Source: Frankia casuarinae (lineage in GTDB: Bacteria > Actinomycetota > Actinomycetes > Frankiales > Frankiaceae). Taken from it: 64,000 nucleotides of DNA. The translations under genes and the position numbers were made by a program. Location: contig NC_007777.1 in NCBI RefSeq assembly GCF_000013345.1, positions 2,604,001 to 2,668,000 on the forward strand, given 5' to 3'. Numbering within the stretch: position 1 is the stretch's first letter; every line of letters starts with the position of its first letter. The notes beneath the pieces were generated by a model that saw nothing but the letters and a program-made list of their open reading frames with translations, searched no databases and had not been told where the DNA came from. Of the stretch, positions 16,630 through 25,296 are shown in pieces.

Positions 16630-19374
16630 ATGGACACCAAGGCACGTCCCACGCTGGCCGTGTCCACGAAGTTTCAGGCACCCACCTATGACACCCAGCT
16701 GGTCGGCCGGGACCGGCTTCTCGACGTGTTGCGAGATGGCCGGGCCCGGCGGCTGGCTTTGATCCACGCGCCGGCCGGGTTCGGGAAGACCACGCTGGCG
16801 GTGCAGTGGCAGCGGGTGCTGCGCGCCGAGGGGGTGCCGGTGGCGTGGCTGAGCCTCGACCGGGACGACAACGACGCGGTGTGGTTCCTCAGCCATCTCA
16901 TCGAAGCGGTGCGCCGGGTCGAACCGACCCTGGGCGGTGACCTGGTCGAGGTGCTGGAGGGGCATTCCGACGACGCGCAGCGGTATGTGCTCACCGAGCT
17001 GGTCAACCAGCTTGCCGAGCATCGGCGGCCATTGGCGATCGTGCTCGACGACTGGCATCTCATCGACGCCCCGCAGGCTGTTGCCGCGTTGGAGTTCCTG
17101 CTGGAAGCGGGTCCGGCCAACCTGCATCTGATCGTCACCAGCCGGACCCGGTCGCCGGCCGTGGGCCGGTTGAAGGTGCGTAACCAGGTGACGGAGATCG
17201 ACGCCACGCAGCTGCGGTTCGACCATCGGGAATCCGCGGCCTTCCTGCTTGAGCTCAACGAGTTGGATCTCGACAGCACGGACGTGCATCGGCTGTGGTC
17301 GAGTACCGATGGCTGGGTCGCCGCGTTGCAGCTGGCGACCCTGTCGCTGCGTGACAGCGCCGACCCGTCGGCGTTGATCCGCGGTTTCTCCGGGCGGCAT
17401 CACTCCCTGGGTGACTATCTCGCCGAGAACGTGTTCGATGCGCTGCCCGCGGATCTGCTCGACTTCCTGCTCACGACTTCCGTCTGTGATCGGCTCTGCG
17501 GTGATCTGGCGGCGGCGGTGAGTGGGCAGCGGCGGGGGCAGGCGCTGTTGGAGGAGCTGGAACGGCGGGACTTGTTCCTGCGGCCGCTCGACGACAATCG
17601 GGAGTGGTTTCGCTACCACCATCTGTTCGTGGGTTACCTGCGCCGCCGCCTGGAGCGTGATCATGCGGATCGGGTGGTGACCCTGCACCGGACCGCGTCG
17701 GCCTGGTTCGCTGATCACGGTCTGCTCGGTGAGGCGGTCACCCATGCCCTGGCCGCCGGTAACGACGCCGGGGCGGTGGACCTGGTGGAGCGGCAGGCCA
17801 TGCACCTGGTGGAGCACAGCCGGATGGCCGTCCTGCTCAGCCTGGTCAACAAGTTGCCGTCGGCGCTGCTGCCCGGCCGGTCGCGGCTGCAGATCGCGAT
17901 CGCCTGGGCCAACTGTCTGCTGCAACGGGCGCAGCCCGCGCAGGTCGCGCTCGACCACGTGCGTGCCGCCCTGACACCCGACGACACCAGCGACACCGGT
18001 AAGGACATCCTCGGCGAGGCCGATGTCGTCCAGGCCTGTATCGACGTCTATGGTGACCGGATCTACCGCGCCGCTGACCTGATCGCCCCCTACATTGCGA
18101 AGAACTCCGGCTACCGGCCGTGGCTGGTCGCAGTGTCGTCCAACATCCGGACCTTCGTCGACATCCACACCTTCGCCTACGACACCGCGCAGGCGCGGCA
18201 GCGGTGGGCCAATGCCTTCCACGACACCACCCGCGGGCCTTTCGCCGGCGTGTACGGGCGCTGCTTCGCCGGACTCGCGGCGTTCGCCCAGCTTGACCTG
18301 GTGACCGCCGAACGCCTGTACCGGGAAGCCGTGGCCCTCGCCCGCGAAGCCGCCGGGCCGCGCTCGCACGCCGCCCGGCTGGCCGGCGCGCTGCTGGGCC
18401 GGCTGTACTACGAGCGGGGCGACATCGACGCCGCCGAGCGGCTGCTGGAGGAGTGCCACGAGCTCGGTGCCGAAAGCGGCGTCGCCGATCTCATGATCGC
18501 CACCTACTCCACGCTGGCCCGCATCAAGACCCTGCGCGGTGAGATCGAGGACGTCTGGCACCTGCTCGACGAGGGCAGCGAGGCGGCGAGCCAGCTCGTC
18601 CTGCCTCGGTTGTCGGCCGCCGTCGATCACGAACGCCTGCGGCTGCACCTGGCCCGTGGGGACCTCGGGCGCGCCCAGAACGTGCTCGCCCGCCAAAGCG
18701 ACGACGTCGCCCGCGGCGGCGACGGCATCGCCATGGCCACCCGCCACTACCAGCTCGCGATGCGCGCGCGGGTCATGGCCGCCCAGGCCGACTACGACGG
18801 TGCCCTGCGGCTGCTGTCCCAGATGCACCAGGAGAGCAGCTCCGTGGCCTGGCGGTACGCCGAAACGGCCACGCGTATCGACCTCGCGGTGGTGCACTCG
18901 CTGACCGGCGACACCGACACCGCGCTGCGCACCCTCGTGCCCGCCGTCGTCGCCGGGGCCCGCTGCGGTCTGGTGCGCACCGTTACCGACGCCGGCCCGG
19001 AACTCCTGAAGATCATTGGCGAGCTGCGGGACGCGAGCCGGTGCCGCCGGTGGCCGGTGGAGTTGCCCACCGTGCCCTCCGACTACCTGTCCAAGCTGCT
19101 CGCCACGGCCCACGCGGACGCGGAACGGGCGGCGATCCCCATCATCGATCGCCCGGCCGAGCGGAACCCCGCTCCCGAAGAGCCGCTCAACGCCCGCGAG
19201 ATCGACATCCTCCGTCTGCTGGACCGCGGACTGTCGAACAAGGAAATCGCGCGTAACCTCGGTCTGACCATCAACACCGTCAAGTGGTATCTCAAGAGCA
19301 TCTACACCAAGCTCGGGGTCGCTCGGCGCGGGGAATCGGTCTCGGAGGCCCGCCGGCGCCGGATCCTGGCCTGA
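16630..19374 (+). CDS. MalT-like large ATP-binding LuxR-family transcriptional regulator (LAL type)
   Basis: 914-residue regulator. A STAND-type NTPase begins near residue 40 with Walker A APAGFGKTT (about 47-55) and Walker B AIVLDDWHLID. A long helical, TPR-like middle follows, and the C-terminal LuxR HTH spans about residues 853-912 (LNAREIDILRLLDRGLSNKEIA). Such proteins are ligand- and ATP-dependent activators. Same-strand position 120 bases after the CoA ligase makes it the likely activator of the carboxylase locus. Sigma-54 AcxR-type regulators are the known activators of acetone carboxylase genes in Xanthobacter, so a MalT-type one is different. No coding gap or frameshift is seen. Confidence 0.88.
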   Translation: MDTKARPTLAVSTKFQAPTYDTQLVGRDRLLDVLRDGRARRLALIHAPAGFGKTTLAVQWQRVLRAEGVPVAWLSLDRDDNDAVWFLSHLIEAVRRVEPTLGGDLVEVLEGHSDDAQRYVLTELVNQLAEHRRPLAIVLDDWHLIDAPQAVAALEFLLEAGPANLHLIVTSRTRSPAVGRLKVRNQVTEIDATQLRFDHRESAAFLLELNELDLDSTDVHRLWSSTDGWVAALQLATLSLRDSADPSALIRGFSGRHHSLGDYLAENVFDALPADLLDFLLTTSVCDRLCGDLAAAVSGQRRGQALLEELERRDLFLRPLDDNREWFRYHHLFVGYLRRRLERDHADRVVTLHRTASAWFADHGLLGEAVTHALAAGNDAGAVDLVERQAMHLVEHSRMAVLLSLVNKLPSALLPGRSRLQIAIAWANCLLQRAQPAQVALDHVRAALTPDDTSDTGKDILGEADVVQACIDVYGDRIYRAADLIAPYIAKNSGYRPWLVAVSSNIRTFVDIHTFAYDTAQARQRWANAFHDTTRGPFAGVYGRCFAGLAAFAQLDLVTAERLYREAVALAREAAGPRSHAARLAGALLGRLYYERGDIDAAERLLEECHELGAESGVADLMIATYSTLARIKTLRGEIEDVWHLLDEGSEAASQLVLPRLSAAVDHERLRLHLARGDLGRAQNVLARQSDDVARGGDGIAMATRHYQLAMRARVMAAQADYDGALRLLSQMHQESSSVAWRYAETATRIDLAVVHSLTGDTDTALRTLVPAVVAGARCGLVRTVTDAGPELLKIIGELRDASRCRRWPVELPTVPSDYLSKLLATAHADAERAAIPIIDRPAERNPAPEEPLNAREIDILRLLDRGLSNKEIARNLGLTINTVKWYLKSIYTKLGVARRGESVSEARRRRILA

Positions 19375-19436
19375 ATGCCCTGGTGGCCCTGAACGCCCTG
19401 GTAGCGGGTGCCGCTTCCACGACGGGGAGGACAGCG

Positions 19437-20588
19437 ATGCCTGACACCCGGCTCAGCGAGGAGCAGGAAGCCCTGCGCAAGGCCGTGGAGGCGTTCGCCC
19501 GCGAGGTGGTCGCCCCCGGGGCGGCGCGGCACGACGAGGAGAAGACGTTCCCGTACGAGGTCGTCGCGCAGATGGCCGACATGGGCCTGTTCGGTCTGCC
19601 GTTCCCGGCGGAGTACGGCGGGCAGGGCGCCGACTTCTTCGCCCTCTGCCTGGCCATCGAGGAGCTGGCCCGGGTCGACTCAGCGGTGGCGATCACGCTG
19701 GAGGCCGGGGTTGGCCTCGGCGCGATGCCGATCTACCGGTTCGGCACGCCGGCGCAGCGGGAGGAGTGGCTGCCGTCGCTCGCCAGCGGGCGGGCGTTGG
19801 CCGCGTTCGGGCTGACCGAACCAGACGCGGGCAGCGACGCTGGCGGCACCCGCACCACCGCCCGGCTCGACGGCGGCGACTGGATTATCAACGGCTCGAA
19901 GGCCTTCATCACCAACTCGGGTACCGACATCACCCGGCTCGTCACCGTCACCGCTGTCACGGGGCGGACCCCGGCCGGACACAAGGAGATCTCGTCCGTC
20001 CTGGTGCCGGTGCCCACCCCCGGCTTCACCGCCGGTCCGGCCTATTCGAAGGTCGGCTGGCATGCCTCCGACACCCATCCGCTGACCTTCGACGACGTGC
20101 GGGTGCCCGCGGAGAATCTGCTCGGTGCGCGCGGCCGCGGCTTTGCGAACTTCCTGCAGATCCTGGACGAGGGCCGGATCGCGATTTCCGCGCTGGCCGT
20201 CGGGCTGGCGCAGGCCTGCGTGGACGAGAGCGTGAAATACGCGAAGCAGCGGGAGGCATTCGGCGCGCCGATCGGCCGCAACCAGGCAATCGCCTTCAAG
20301 ATTGCCGAGATGGAGGCGCGGACGTACGTGGCCCGTGCCGCCTACTACGACGCGGCCTCCCGGATGCTCGCCGGCCTGCCCGTCAAGAAGGAGGCGGCGA
20401 TGGCGAAGCTGTTCTCCTCGGAGGCGGCGGTGACGAATGCCCGCGAGGCCACGCAGATCCACGGCGGCTACGGGTTCATGAACGAATACCCGGTCGCCCG
20501 GCACTGGCGGGACGCCAAGATCCTGGAGATCGGCGAGGGCACCAGCGAGGTCCAGAAGATGCTGATCGCGCGCGAACTGGGTCTGTAG
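19437..20588 (+). CDS. Acyl-CoA dehydrogenase
   Basis: 383-residue flavoprotein of the acyl-CoA dehydrogenase family. Family signatures AFGLTEPDAGSDAGG, the QIHGGYGFMNEYPVARHWRD helix and the catalytic Glu in EIGEGTSEVQ (about residue 366) are all present. It removes the alpha-beta hydrogens of an acyl-CoA and passes electrons to ETF. Substrate cannot be told; short/branched-chain members look similar. It follows the MalT-like regulator by 62 bases and faces a TetR gene that may control it. ATG 19437 has GGGGAGGAC upstream. The segment just before it contains two diverged copies of a GCCCTGGTGG-like unit. Confidence 0.92.
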   Translation: MPDTRLSEEQEALRKAVEAFAREVVAPGAARHDEEKTFPYEVVAQMADMGLFGLPFPAEYGGQGADFFALCLAIEELARVDSAVAITLEAGVGLGAMPIYRFGTPAQREEWLPSLASGRALAAFGLTEPDAGSDAGGTRTTARLDGGDWIINGSKAFITNSGTDITRLVTVTAVTGRTPAGHKEISSVLVPVPTPGFTAGPAYSKVGWHASDTHPLTFDDVRVPAENLLGARGRGFANFLQILDEGRIAISALAVGLAQACVDESVKYAKQREAFGAPIGRNQAIAFKIAEMEARTYVARAAYYDAASRMLAGLPVKKEAAMAKLFSSEAAVTNAREATQIHGGYGFMNEYPVARHWRDAKILEIGEGTSEVQKMLIARELGL

Positions 20589-20633
20589 GTCACGAGGCTC
20601 GCGAGAACACCGCCGGCACCCCGCGAAAGATCA

Positions 20634-21302
20634 TCAGCGGGTGGCGGCCGGCCCGGGTGCCGGGCGCCGCGCTCCCGCGGCGAGCAGGGCGGCCAGGCCG
20701 AGCCGGTGCAGCAGGTCCGCCAGCTGCGGCCGACTCATCGTCACCGCGCTGTAGGGGGTGGAGTTCAGCAGGCCGAAGGTGGCGTGGACGGCGGCGCGGG
20801 CGGTGCCCTCGGCGAGTTCGGGGCTGCGGGCGCGCAGCTGGGCGACCCAGAGCTCGACGTAGCCGCGTTGCAGCCGGCGCACGGTGCGCGCGTCGGCCGG
20901 GTTCATACTGGTCAGGTCGCGATCATGAATACGGATCAGTTCGGGTGAGTCGAGAGCGAAGGAGACGTGCCAGCGCACGAGCGCGTCCAGCGTGCCGTCC
21001 GGACTGGGCGTGCCGTCCGGACTGGGCGTGCCGTCCGGACTGGGCGCCGCGGCCGCGCGACGGGTGCCCTCGGCGAGCAGGCGTTCACTGATGCCGATCA
21101 GCAGTTCGCCGAGGATCGCCTGCTTACTCGGGAAATGCTTGTACAACGCCGGCCCGGAGACGCCCGCGGCCCGGCCAATGTCGTTGATGCTCACCCCGTG
21201 GTACCCGCGCTCGGCCATCAACCGGGCCGCGGCGGCGAGGATACGCTCCCGGCGCGATCCTGCTGGCGGCGGTTTTTCGAGGCTGAAGGACACGGTCGGC
21301 AC
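20634..21302 (-). CDS. TetR family transcriptional regulator with SPDGT repeats
   Basis: 222-residue regulator with the N-terminal TetR HTH (RRERILAAAARLMAERGYHGVSINDIGRAAG split across helices, then ALYKHFPSKQAI). After about residue 85 an 18-base tandem repeat inserts three SPDGT units between helices of the ligand domain. It converges on the acyl-CoA dehydrogenase gene and lies downstream of an acyltransferase gene on the same strand. TetR regulators beside acyl-CoA dehydrogenases usually respond to acyl-CoA. A dyad at 21334-21356 just upstream is the likely operator. Confidence 0.88.
   Translation of the reverse strand: MPTVSFSLEKPPPAGSRRERILAAAARLMAERGYHGVSINDIGRAAGVSGPALYKHFPSKQAILGELLIGISERLLAEGTRRAAAAPSPDGTPSPDGTPSPDGTLDALVRWHVSFALDSPELIRIHDRDLTSMNPADARTVRRLQRGYVELWVAQLRARSPELAEGTARAAVHATFGLLNSTPYSAVTMSRPQLADLLHRLGLAALLAAGARRPAPGPAATR
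20992..21045. repeat. 18-bp in-frame tandem repeat in the TetR gene, three copies
   Basis: The unit GTGCCGTCCGGACTGGGC occurs three times in a row and encodes a flexible Pro-Ser-Pro-Asp-Gly-Thr linker. Because the unit is a multiple of three, copy changes would keep the frame. Confidence 0.9.
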
Positions 21303-21333
21303 ATTACCGCCTTCCGGGACAGCCGGTGCCCGC

Positions 21334-21356
21334 CTGGTTAATACTGGCTAACCCAG
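21334..21356. promoter_or_regulatory. Operator-like dyad upstream of the TetR gene
   Basis: CTGGTTA and TAACCCAG form an inverted repeat (one unpaired base) around ATACTGGC, 32 bases upstream of the TetR start. Position and size fit an autoregulatory TetR site; the link is inference. Confidence 0.5.
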
Positions 21357-21360
21357 GTTT

Positions 21361-22563
21361 TCAGTCGTCCGGCCCGGTGCGCGCCGGTCCACGCGGGGCC
21401 GCGGCCCCGCGCTCCACCGGCGCGAACAGGACGATCAACGGCGCCAGGAAGAGCGCGGGCAGGATCACCCACAGCGGTCGCCCGGCCCACCAGGTCGCGG
21501 TCGGTTCGTCGGGCATCGGCAGCCCGACCGCCCGCATCGTGACCATCGCGAGCAGCAGGGCCGTCATGTGCCACAGGAACACGGTCATGATCACGGCGTT
21601 GCCCGTGACGACCGCCGTCCACGGCCGGCGCCGGGCCAGCATCCGGTTCAGGGCGGGTGCGGCGAGCAGGATCAGACCGAGCTGGAAGACGGCGAGCACG
21701 GCGATCGCAGCGGTCGTCGGGAACATGTTGCCGCGTCTGGCTCCCTCGGTGGCGACCATCGATCGCGGATACTCGTCGAGCGTCGTCACCAGGGCCAGCC
21801 CCGCCAGCCCGCAGAGCGCCGTCAGCAGCGCCCGCCGCGGCCCGCGCAGGACGCCGTCCCGCCAGAAATACCCGAGCTGGTGGGCGAAAACCCAGACGAG
21901 ACCGGTGTTGACATAGCCGAACACCGTGCTGCCGGTGCCGAACCGCGCCAGGTCGACGAGCGCCACGACCGCGCCCAACAGCAGGATGAACCGGCGGCCG
22001 AACCGCCGATGGACCGCCGCGGTCACCGGCACGACCAGGATGACCCCCAGGTACGCCGCGAGAAACCACAGCGGCACCAGCACGGCCCGTCCATAGCGCA
22101 GCAGACCCGGGTAGTCGGGGACCGCGAGCAGCAGGACGGCGTCGACCGCCGCCCAGACGACGGCGAACACCGCCATCGGGGGCAACAGGCGGCGCAGCCG
22201 CCCCCGCAGGAAGCGCCGTGCCCGCGGGCCCCAGGGACGCGCGGGATCATCGCGCGGGGACCCCGTGGCGCGACCGGCCGCGTCCCAGGCCGCCAGGTGG
22301 GCGAAGCCACCGATGACGAAGAACACCGGCATCACCTGGAGCAGCCAGGTCGCGAGCCAGGCGAACGGTATCCGCGCGATCGGATTGGGCATCACGAGGA
22401 CGCCCCCGCGAAAGTGGTCGATGGACAGGGCCCAGTGCCACAGCACCACGACACAGACGCTCGCCAGGCGCAGGAAGTCGACGTCGCGCGCCCGGGACGG
22501 CGGGGTGGAGTCGACGAGCCGGCCCACGGACCGCTCCACGGACCGGCCCATGGAGCGGCCCAT
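21361..22563 (-). CDS. Acyltransferase family 3 membrane protein
   Basis: About 400 residues with roughly ten membrane helices. The N-terminal ARDVDFLRLASVCVVVLWHW with its WHW active-site-like His, and PVFFVIGGFAHLAAW, match the acyltransferase 3 (OafA/NolL/PF01757) family, which O-acylates cell-surface sugars or small molecules. The start is uncertain: I give ATG 22563; an in-frame ATG at 22695 would add 44 Pro/Arg-rich residues and neither has a clear ribosome site. The N-terminus MGRSMGRSVERSVGR comes from a small tandem duplication. The 3' end stops just before the TetR operator. Confidence 0.8.
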   Translation of the reverse strand: MGRSMGRSVERSVGRLVDSTPPSRARDVDFLRLASVCVVVLWHWALSIDHFRGGVLVMPNPIARIPFAWLATWLLQVMPVFFVIGGFAHLAAWDAAGRATGSPRDDPARPWGPRARRFLRGRLRRLLPPMAVFAVVWAAVDAVLLLAVPDYPGLLRYGRAVLVPLWFLAAYLGVILVVPVTAAVHRRFGRRFILLLGAVVALVDLARFGTGSTVFGYVNTGLVWVFAHQLGYFWRDGVLRGPRRALLTALCGLAGLALVTTLDEYPRSMVATEGARRGNMFPTTAAIAVLAVFQLGLILLAAPALNRMLARRRPWTAVVTGNAVIMTVFLWHMTALLLAMVTMRAVGLPMPDEPTATWWAGRPLWVILPALFLAPLIVLFAPVERGAAAPRGPARTGPDD

Positions 22564-22875
22564 GGAGCGCAGCCCGCCCCACGGTGACCACACACCGCCA
22601 GGCTGCCAGACGCGGCGCCCCGGCGATTGCCGGGACGGACCCGGCACCTGAAACTGCCGTGAAACCGCGATGAACCCGGCGGGCCGCACGCTCATCCCAT
22701 GGCAGCAGACCTTCTCGGGCAGCCGGACCAGCGGTCTAGGAGGTCGCCCGCGGGGGTGCCGGCGTCCCCGTCCCCGGCGGTGACGCGGTCCGCGGCGGGC
22801 GGGGGAGAGTCCGCCGCGGGCGGTTCGATTCCGAGCCAGTCGTCTGGTGCCCGGCCGGTCCTCCCTCACCCCGAG

Positions 22876-22920
22876 CAAGATAATCAACGGTGTTGACGCC
22901 CACTCGGCTATCATGATCAA
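22876..22920. repeat. 45-bp dispersed element, copy A
   Basis: This element matches 36 of 45 bases with the copy at 42039-42083. It begins CAAGATAATCAAC, includes the dyad TCAAC-N3-GTTGA and ends CATGATCAA at identical spacing. It lies in the 540-bp gene-free stretch between the acyltransferase and LysR starts. Operator, mobile-element end or recombination site are all possible. Confidence 0.6.
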
Positions 22921-23105
22921 CAAAAGATCGGTGGGTCCGGCGGGCCCGGTGGGCCGGTAACCCATGGCCCCAGCCCGCTGGCGATGATCCGCGGCCATCA
23001 TCCATGATCGGCTGGGCGGCCAATCAACACGGGAATTTCACCGTCCGTTTTTTTTATATTTCGCCGCCGGTATTCCGGAACGATATTTTTCTGCGGGGAG
23101 GTGCC

Positions 23106-24080
23106 GTGGAGACCCGCATGGAGTTCCGCTATCTCGTCTCGTTCCTCGCAATCGCCGAGGAACTGCACTTCGGGCGGGCGGCGGCCCGGCTGCACCTGGC
23201 CCAGCCGTCGCTGAGTCAGCAGCTCCAGCGCCTCGAACGGGAGGTCGGTGTCGAACTGGTTAGCCGGACCTCCCACGAGGTGCGGCTCACCGCGGCCGGC
23301 CGCGCGTTCGAGGTCGAGGCCCGGCGGGTCCTCGACACCGCGCGCCGGGCCGTGTCGGCGGCCCGGGAGGCGGCCTCGGGCCGCGTGGGCGTGCTGACCA
23401 TCGGCTTCAACTTCCCCGCCGGGCAGCGGGTGCTCCAGCCGACCCTCGTCCGGTTGGGCGCCGACTACCCTGGCATCTCCACGGTTCTCTGGGAGGCCCG
23501 CAGCGGACCGACGCTCGCCGCCCTGCACGACCGCAAGGTGGACGTGGCGCTCGTGTTCGGCGGGGCGCCGGCCGTCGGGCTGCAGTCGCGACGGATTCTC
23601 ACCCTGCCGCTGGTCGCCATCGTCGGCCACCACCATCCGTGGGCCGACCGCCAGCAGGCGTCGTTCCGGGAGCTCGCGCGTCAACGGTGTGTGTTGTTCC
23701 GGCGGGAACAGAGCCCCGCCATGCACGACGCGATCCTCGCCGCGGCCGGCCGGGCGGGCATCAGCCTGACGGTCGCCGACGAGGTCGACGACTCGGGTGC
23801 CACGGGGATCATCGTCACGACGAAGTCGGTCGTGGGATTCGCCTCGTCCGTCCGCAGTGGTTTCGTGCCCGGCAAGGGCCTGGCGGCCGTGCGGCTCGTC
23901 GAGCCGGTGCCCACCGTCGGGGTGCAGGTGGTCTGGCACCCCGACCCGCCGCCCGTCGTCGAGGCGTTCCTGCGCAGCTTGGACAACGCGGGTCCCTTCG
24001 GGGAGGACGCCGTCCCCGCGCCTGCCGCGCCGCAGGTGCCGGTCCTCGCCCACGACGGGCAGCCGGCTTCCGGTGGTTGA
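23106..24080 (+). CDS. LysR family transcriptional regulator
   Basis: 324-residue regulator. The N-terminal winged HTH is typical (MEFRYLVSFLAIAEELHFG, AAARLHLAQPSLSQQLQRLE), followed by a linker helix and a periplasmic-binding-like effector domain (LTIGFNFPAG, HDRKVDVALVFG). I chose GTG 23106, four to five bases after GGGGAGG; the ATG at 23118 is further from it. An AT-rich block with eight consecutive T residues lies at 23040-23090, unusual for this genome and probably the promoter. The likely target is the hydrolase gene downstream, with ATGTTCC boxes between them. Confidence 0.88.
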   Translation: METRMEFRYLVSFLAIAEELHFGRAAARLHLAQPSLSQQLQRLEREVGVELVSRTSHEVRLTAAGRAFEVEARRVLDTARRAVSAAREAASGRVGVLTIGFNFPAGQRVLQPTLVRLGADYPGISTVLWEARSGPTLAALHDRKVDVALVFGGAPAVGLQSRRILTLPLVAIVGHHHPWADRQQASFRELARQRCVLFRREQSPAMHDAILAAAGRAGISLTVADEVDDSGATGIIVTTKSVVGFASSVRSGFVPGKGLAAVRLVEPVPTVGVQVVWHPDPPPVVEAFLRSLDNAGPFGEDAVPAPAAPQVPVLAHDGQPASGG

Positions 24081-24280
24081 GCCCGCACCCCCCGGCACCT
24101 TCGGGCCCCCGCCGCCGGACCGACCCGATGTTCTTCGTCACGGGCCGTTCGGCGACGGCGGCGCGTGTAGATGACGATTGGCTGGGGCAATCGTCCGTTC
24201 GAAAGTTCCGTATTGCCGGCGACGGCGCCACCCAGCAGCATCGCGGATGACAGCGGAAATCCTCGCGCACCCCGGCGCCG

Positions 24281-24337
24281 AATGTTCCACATGTTCCCAA
24301 CGGAATGTTCCCAACGGAACACCAAGAGCGGAACATC
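24281..24337. promoter_or_regulatory. Cluster of ATGTTCC boxes upstream of the hydrolase gene
   Basis: ATGTTCCCAACGGA is present twice in tandem at 24291-24318, with a third ATGTTCC at 24282 and an inverted GGAACAT at 24331. Direct and inverted copies near a start codon suggest binding sites, possibly for the LysR regulator encoded just upstream. Confidence 0.5.
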
Positions 24338-24356
24338 AAGATGAACGGATGAACGT

Positions 24357-25178
24357 ATGCGGTTGACCGTCCTGGGCTGCCGGTCGGGAATGCCGACCGG
24401 CGGTCAGTGCAGCTCCAGCTACCTCGTCTGCACCGCGGAGACGAAGATGCTGCTGGACTGCGGCCCCGGCGCCGCGACGGCGCTGAGCGCGCTGGGGCAT
24501 CCCGCGGTGCTCGACGGTATTGTGATCAGTCATCTGCATTCCGATCACTGCTATGATCTCCTGCCGGTGGGGAAGGCATTGCTGGCCAGCCGGACCCGGT
24601 ATCCCATGCGATTCCCGACGCTGCCGGCACGCGACATTCCGACGCGCAGCGAACCGATTCCGCTTTACCTTCCACGGGGCGGCCTGGACACCTTCCGGAC
24701 ATTGGCCGGACTATTTCCGGTCGCGACGATCCCGTTGCTGGACAAGGCGTTCGAGGTCGCCTTCGACGTCCGCGAGTACGACCCGGGGGAGACCTTCAAG
24801 ATCGGCGACTGCCTGGTCAGCCTGCACGGGCTGCGCCACGCGGTACCGAACTGCGGGATCCGCATCGAGACGGCGGACGCCAGCCTCGCCTACACCGGCG
24901 ACACCGGAGTGACCGACGCCCTCGTCGACCTCGCCCGCGGCGTCGATCTCTTTCTCGCCGAGGCCACCCTCGAGCTGACCGACGACAGCGACCACGGCCA
25001 CCTCAGCGCCCTCGACGCGGCCGAGGCGGCCCGGCTCGCCGGGGTGGGTCAGCTCGTGCTCACCCACTTCGTCACCGACGACCCCGAGTGGCTGGCCGCG
25101 CGGCGCGCCGAGGCCGAGCGGGTGTTCGACGGGCCGGTGCACCTGGCCGCCCCGGCCCGCAAGTTCGACGTCGCATGA
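24357..25178 (+). CDS. MBL-fold metallo-hydrolase (RNase Z/arylsulfatase-like)
   Basis: 273-residue metallo-beta-lactamase fold enzyme. The metal motif ISHLHSDHCYD (HxHxDH) is near residue 60-70, followed by later ligands in LRHAVPNCG, YTGDTG and a His in LTHF near residue 245. The overall layout is that of the ElaC/RNase Z-like and cyclic phosphodiesterase-like branch, but the tRNA-maturation exosite is not evident, so a small-molecule esterase or phosphodiesterase is equally possible. It follows the LysR gene by 276 bases on the same strand. No strong ribosome site; ATG 24357 starts the conserved N-terminus MRLTVLGCRSG. Confidence 0.8.
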   Translation: MRLTVLGCRSGMPTGGQCSSSYLVCTAETKMLLDCGPGAATALSALGHPAVLDGIVISHLHSDHCYDLLPVGKALLASRTRYPMRFPTLPARDIPTRSEPIPLYLPRGGLDTFRTLAGLFPVATIPLLDKAFEVAFDVREYDPGETFKIGDCLVSLHGLRHAVPNCGIRIETADASLAYTGDTGVTDALVDLARGVDLFLAEATLELTDDSDHGHLSALDAAEAARLAGVGQLVLTHFVTDDPEWLAARRAEAERVFDGPVHLAAPARKFDVA

Positions 25179-25296
25179 CCTCCGCCGACGTCTTGCCCCC
25201 CTTGGGGGGCAGCCTGTTCCCGGGCTGCGACCTGTTCCCGGGACGCGATCACCCCTCGGGTGACGCAATCGCTCCGACGCGTGAAAGGCGACTGGT

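Noticed and set aside
16573-19113. 846-codon open frame opposite the MalT-like gene
   Set aside because: Shadow of a gene with perfect Walker and HTH motifs.
22829-22845. tRNA T-arm-like GGTTCGATTCC
   Set aside because: Only three stem pairs form and no acceptor, D or anticodon arm can be drawn around it.
22876-22921. Sigma-70 promoter built on TTGACG of the 45-bp element
   Set aside because: No TANNNT hexamer lies 16-18 bases downstream in either copy, so the shared spacing is better explained by protein binding or recombination.
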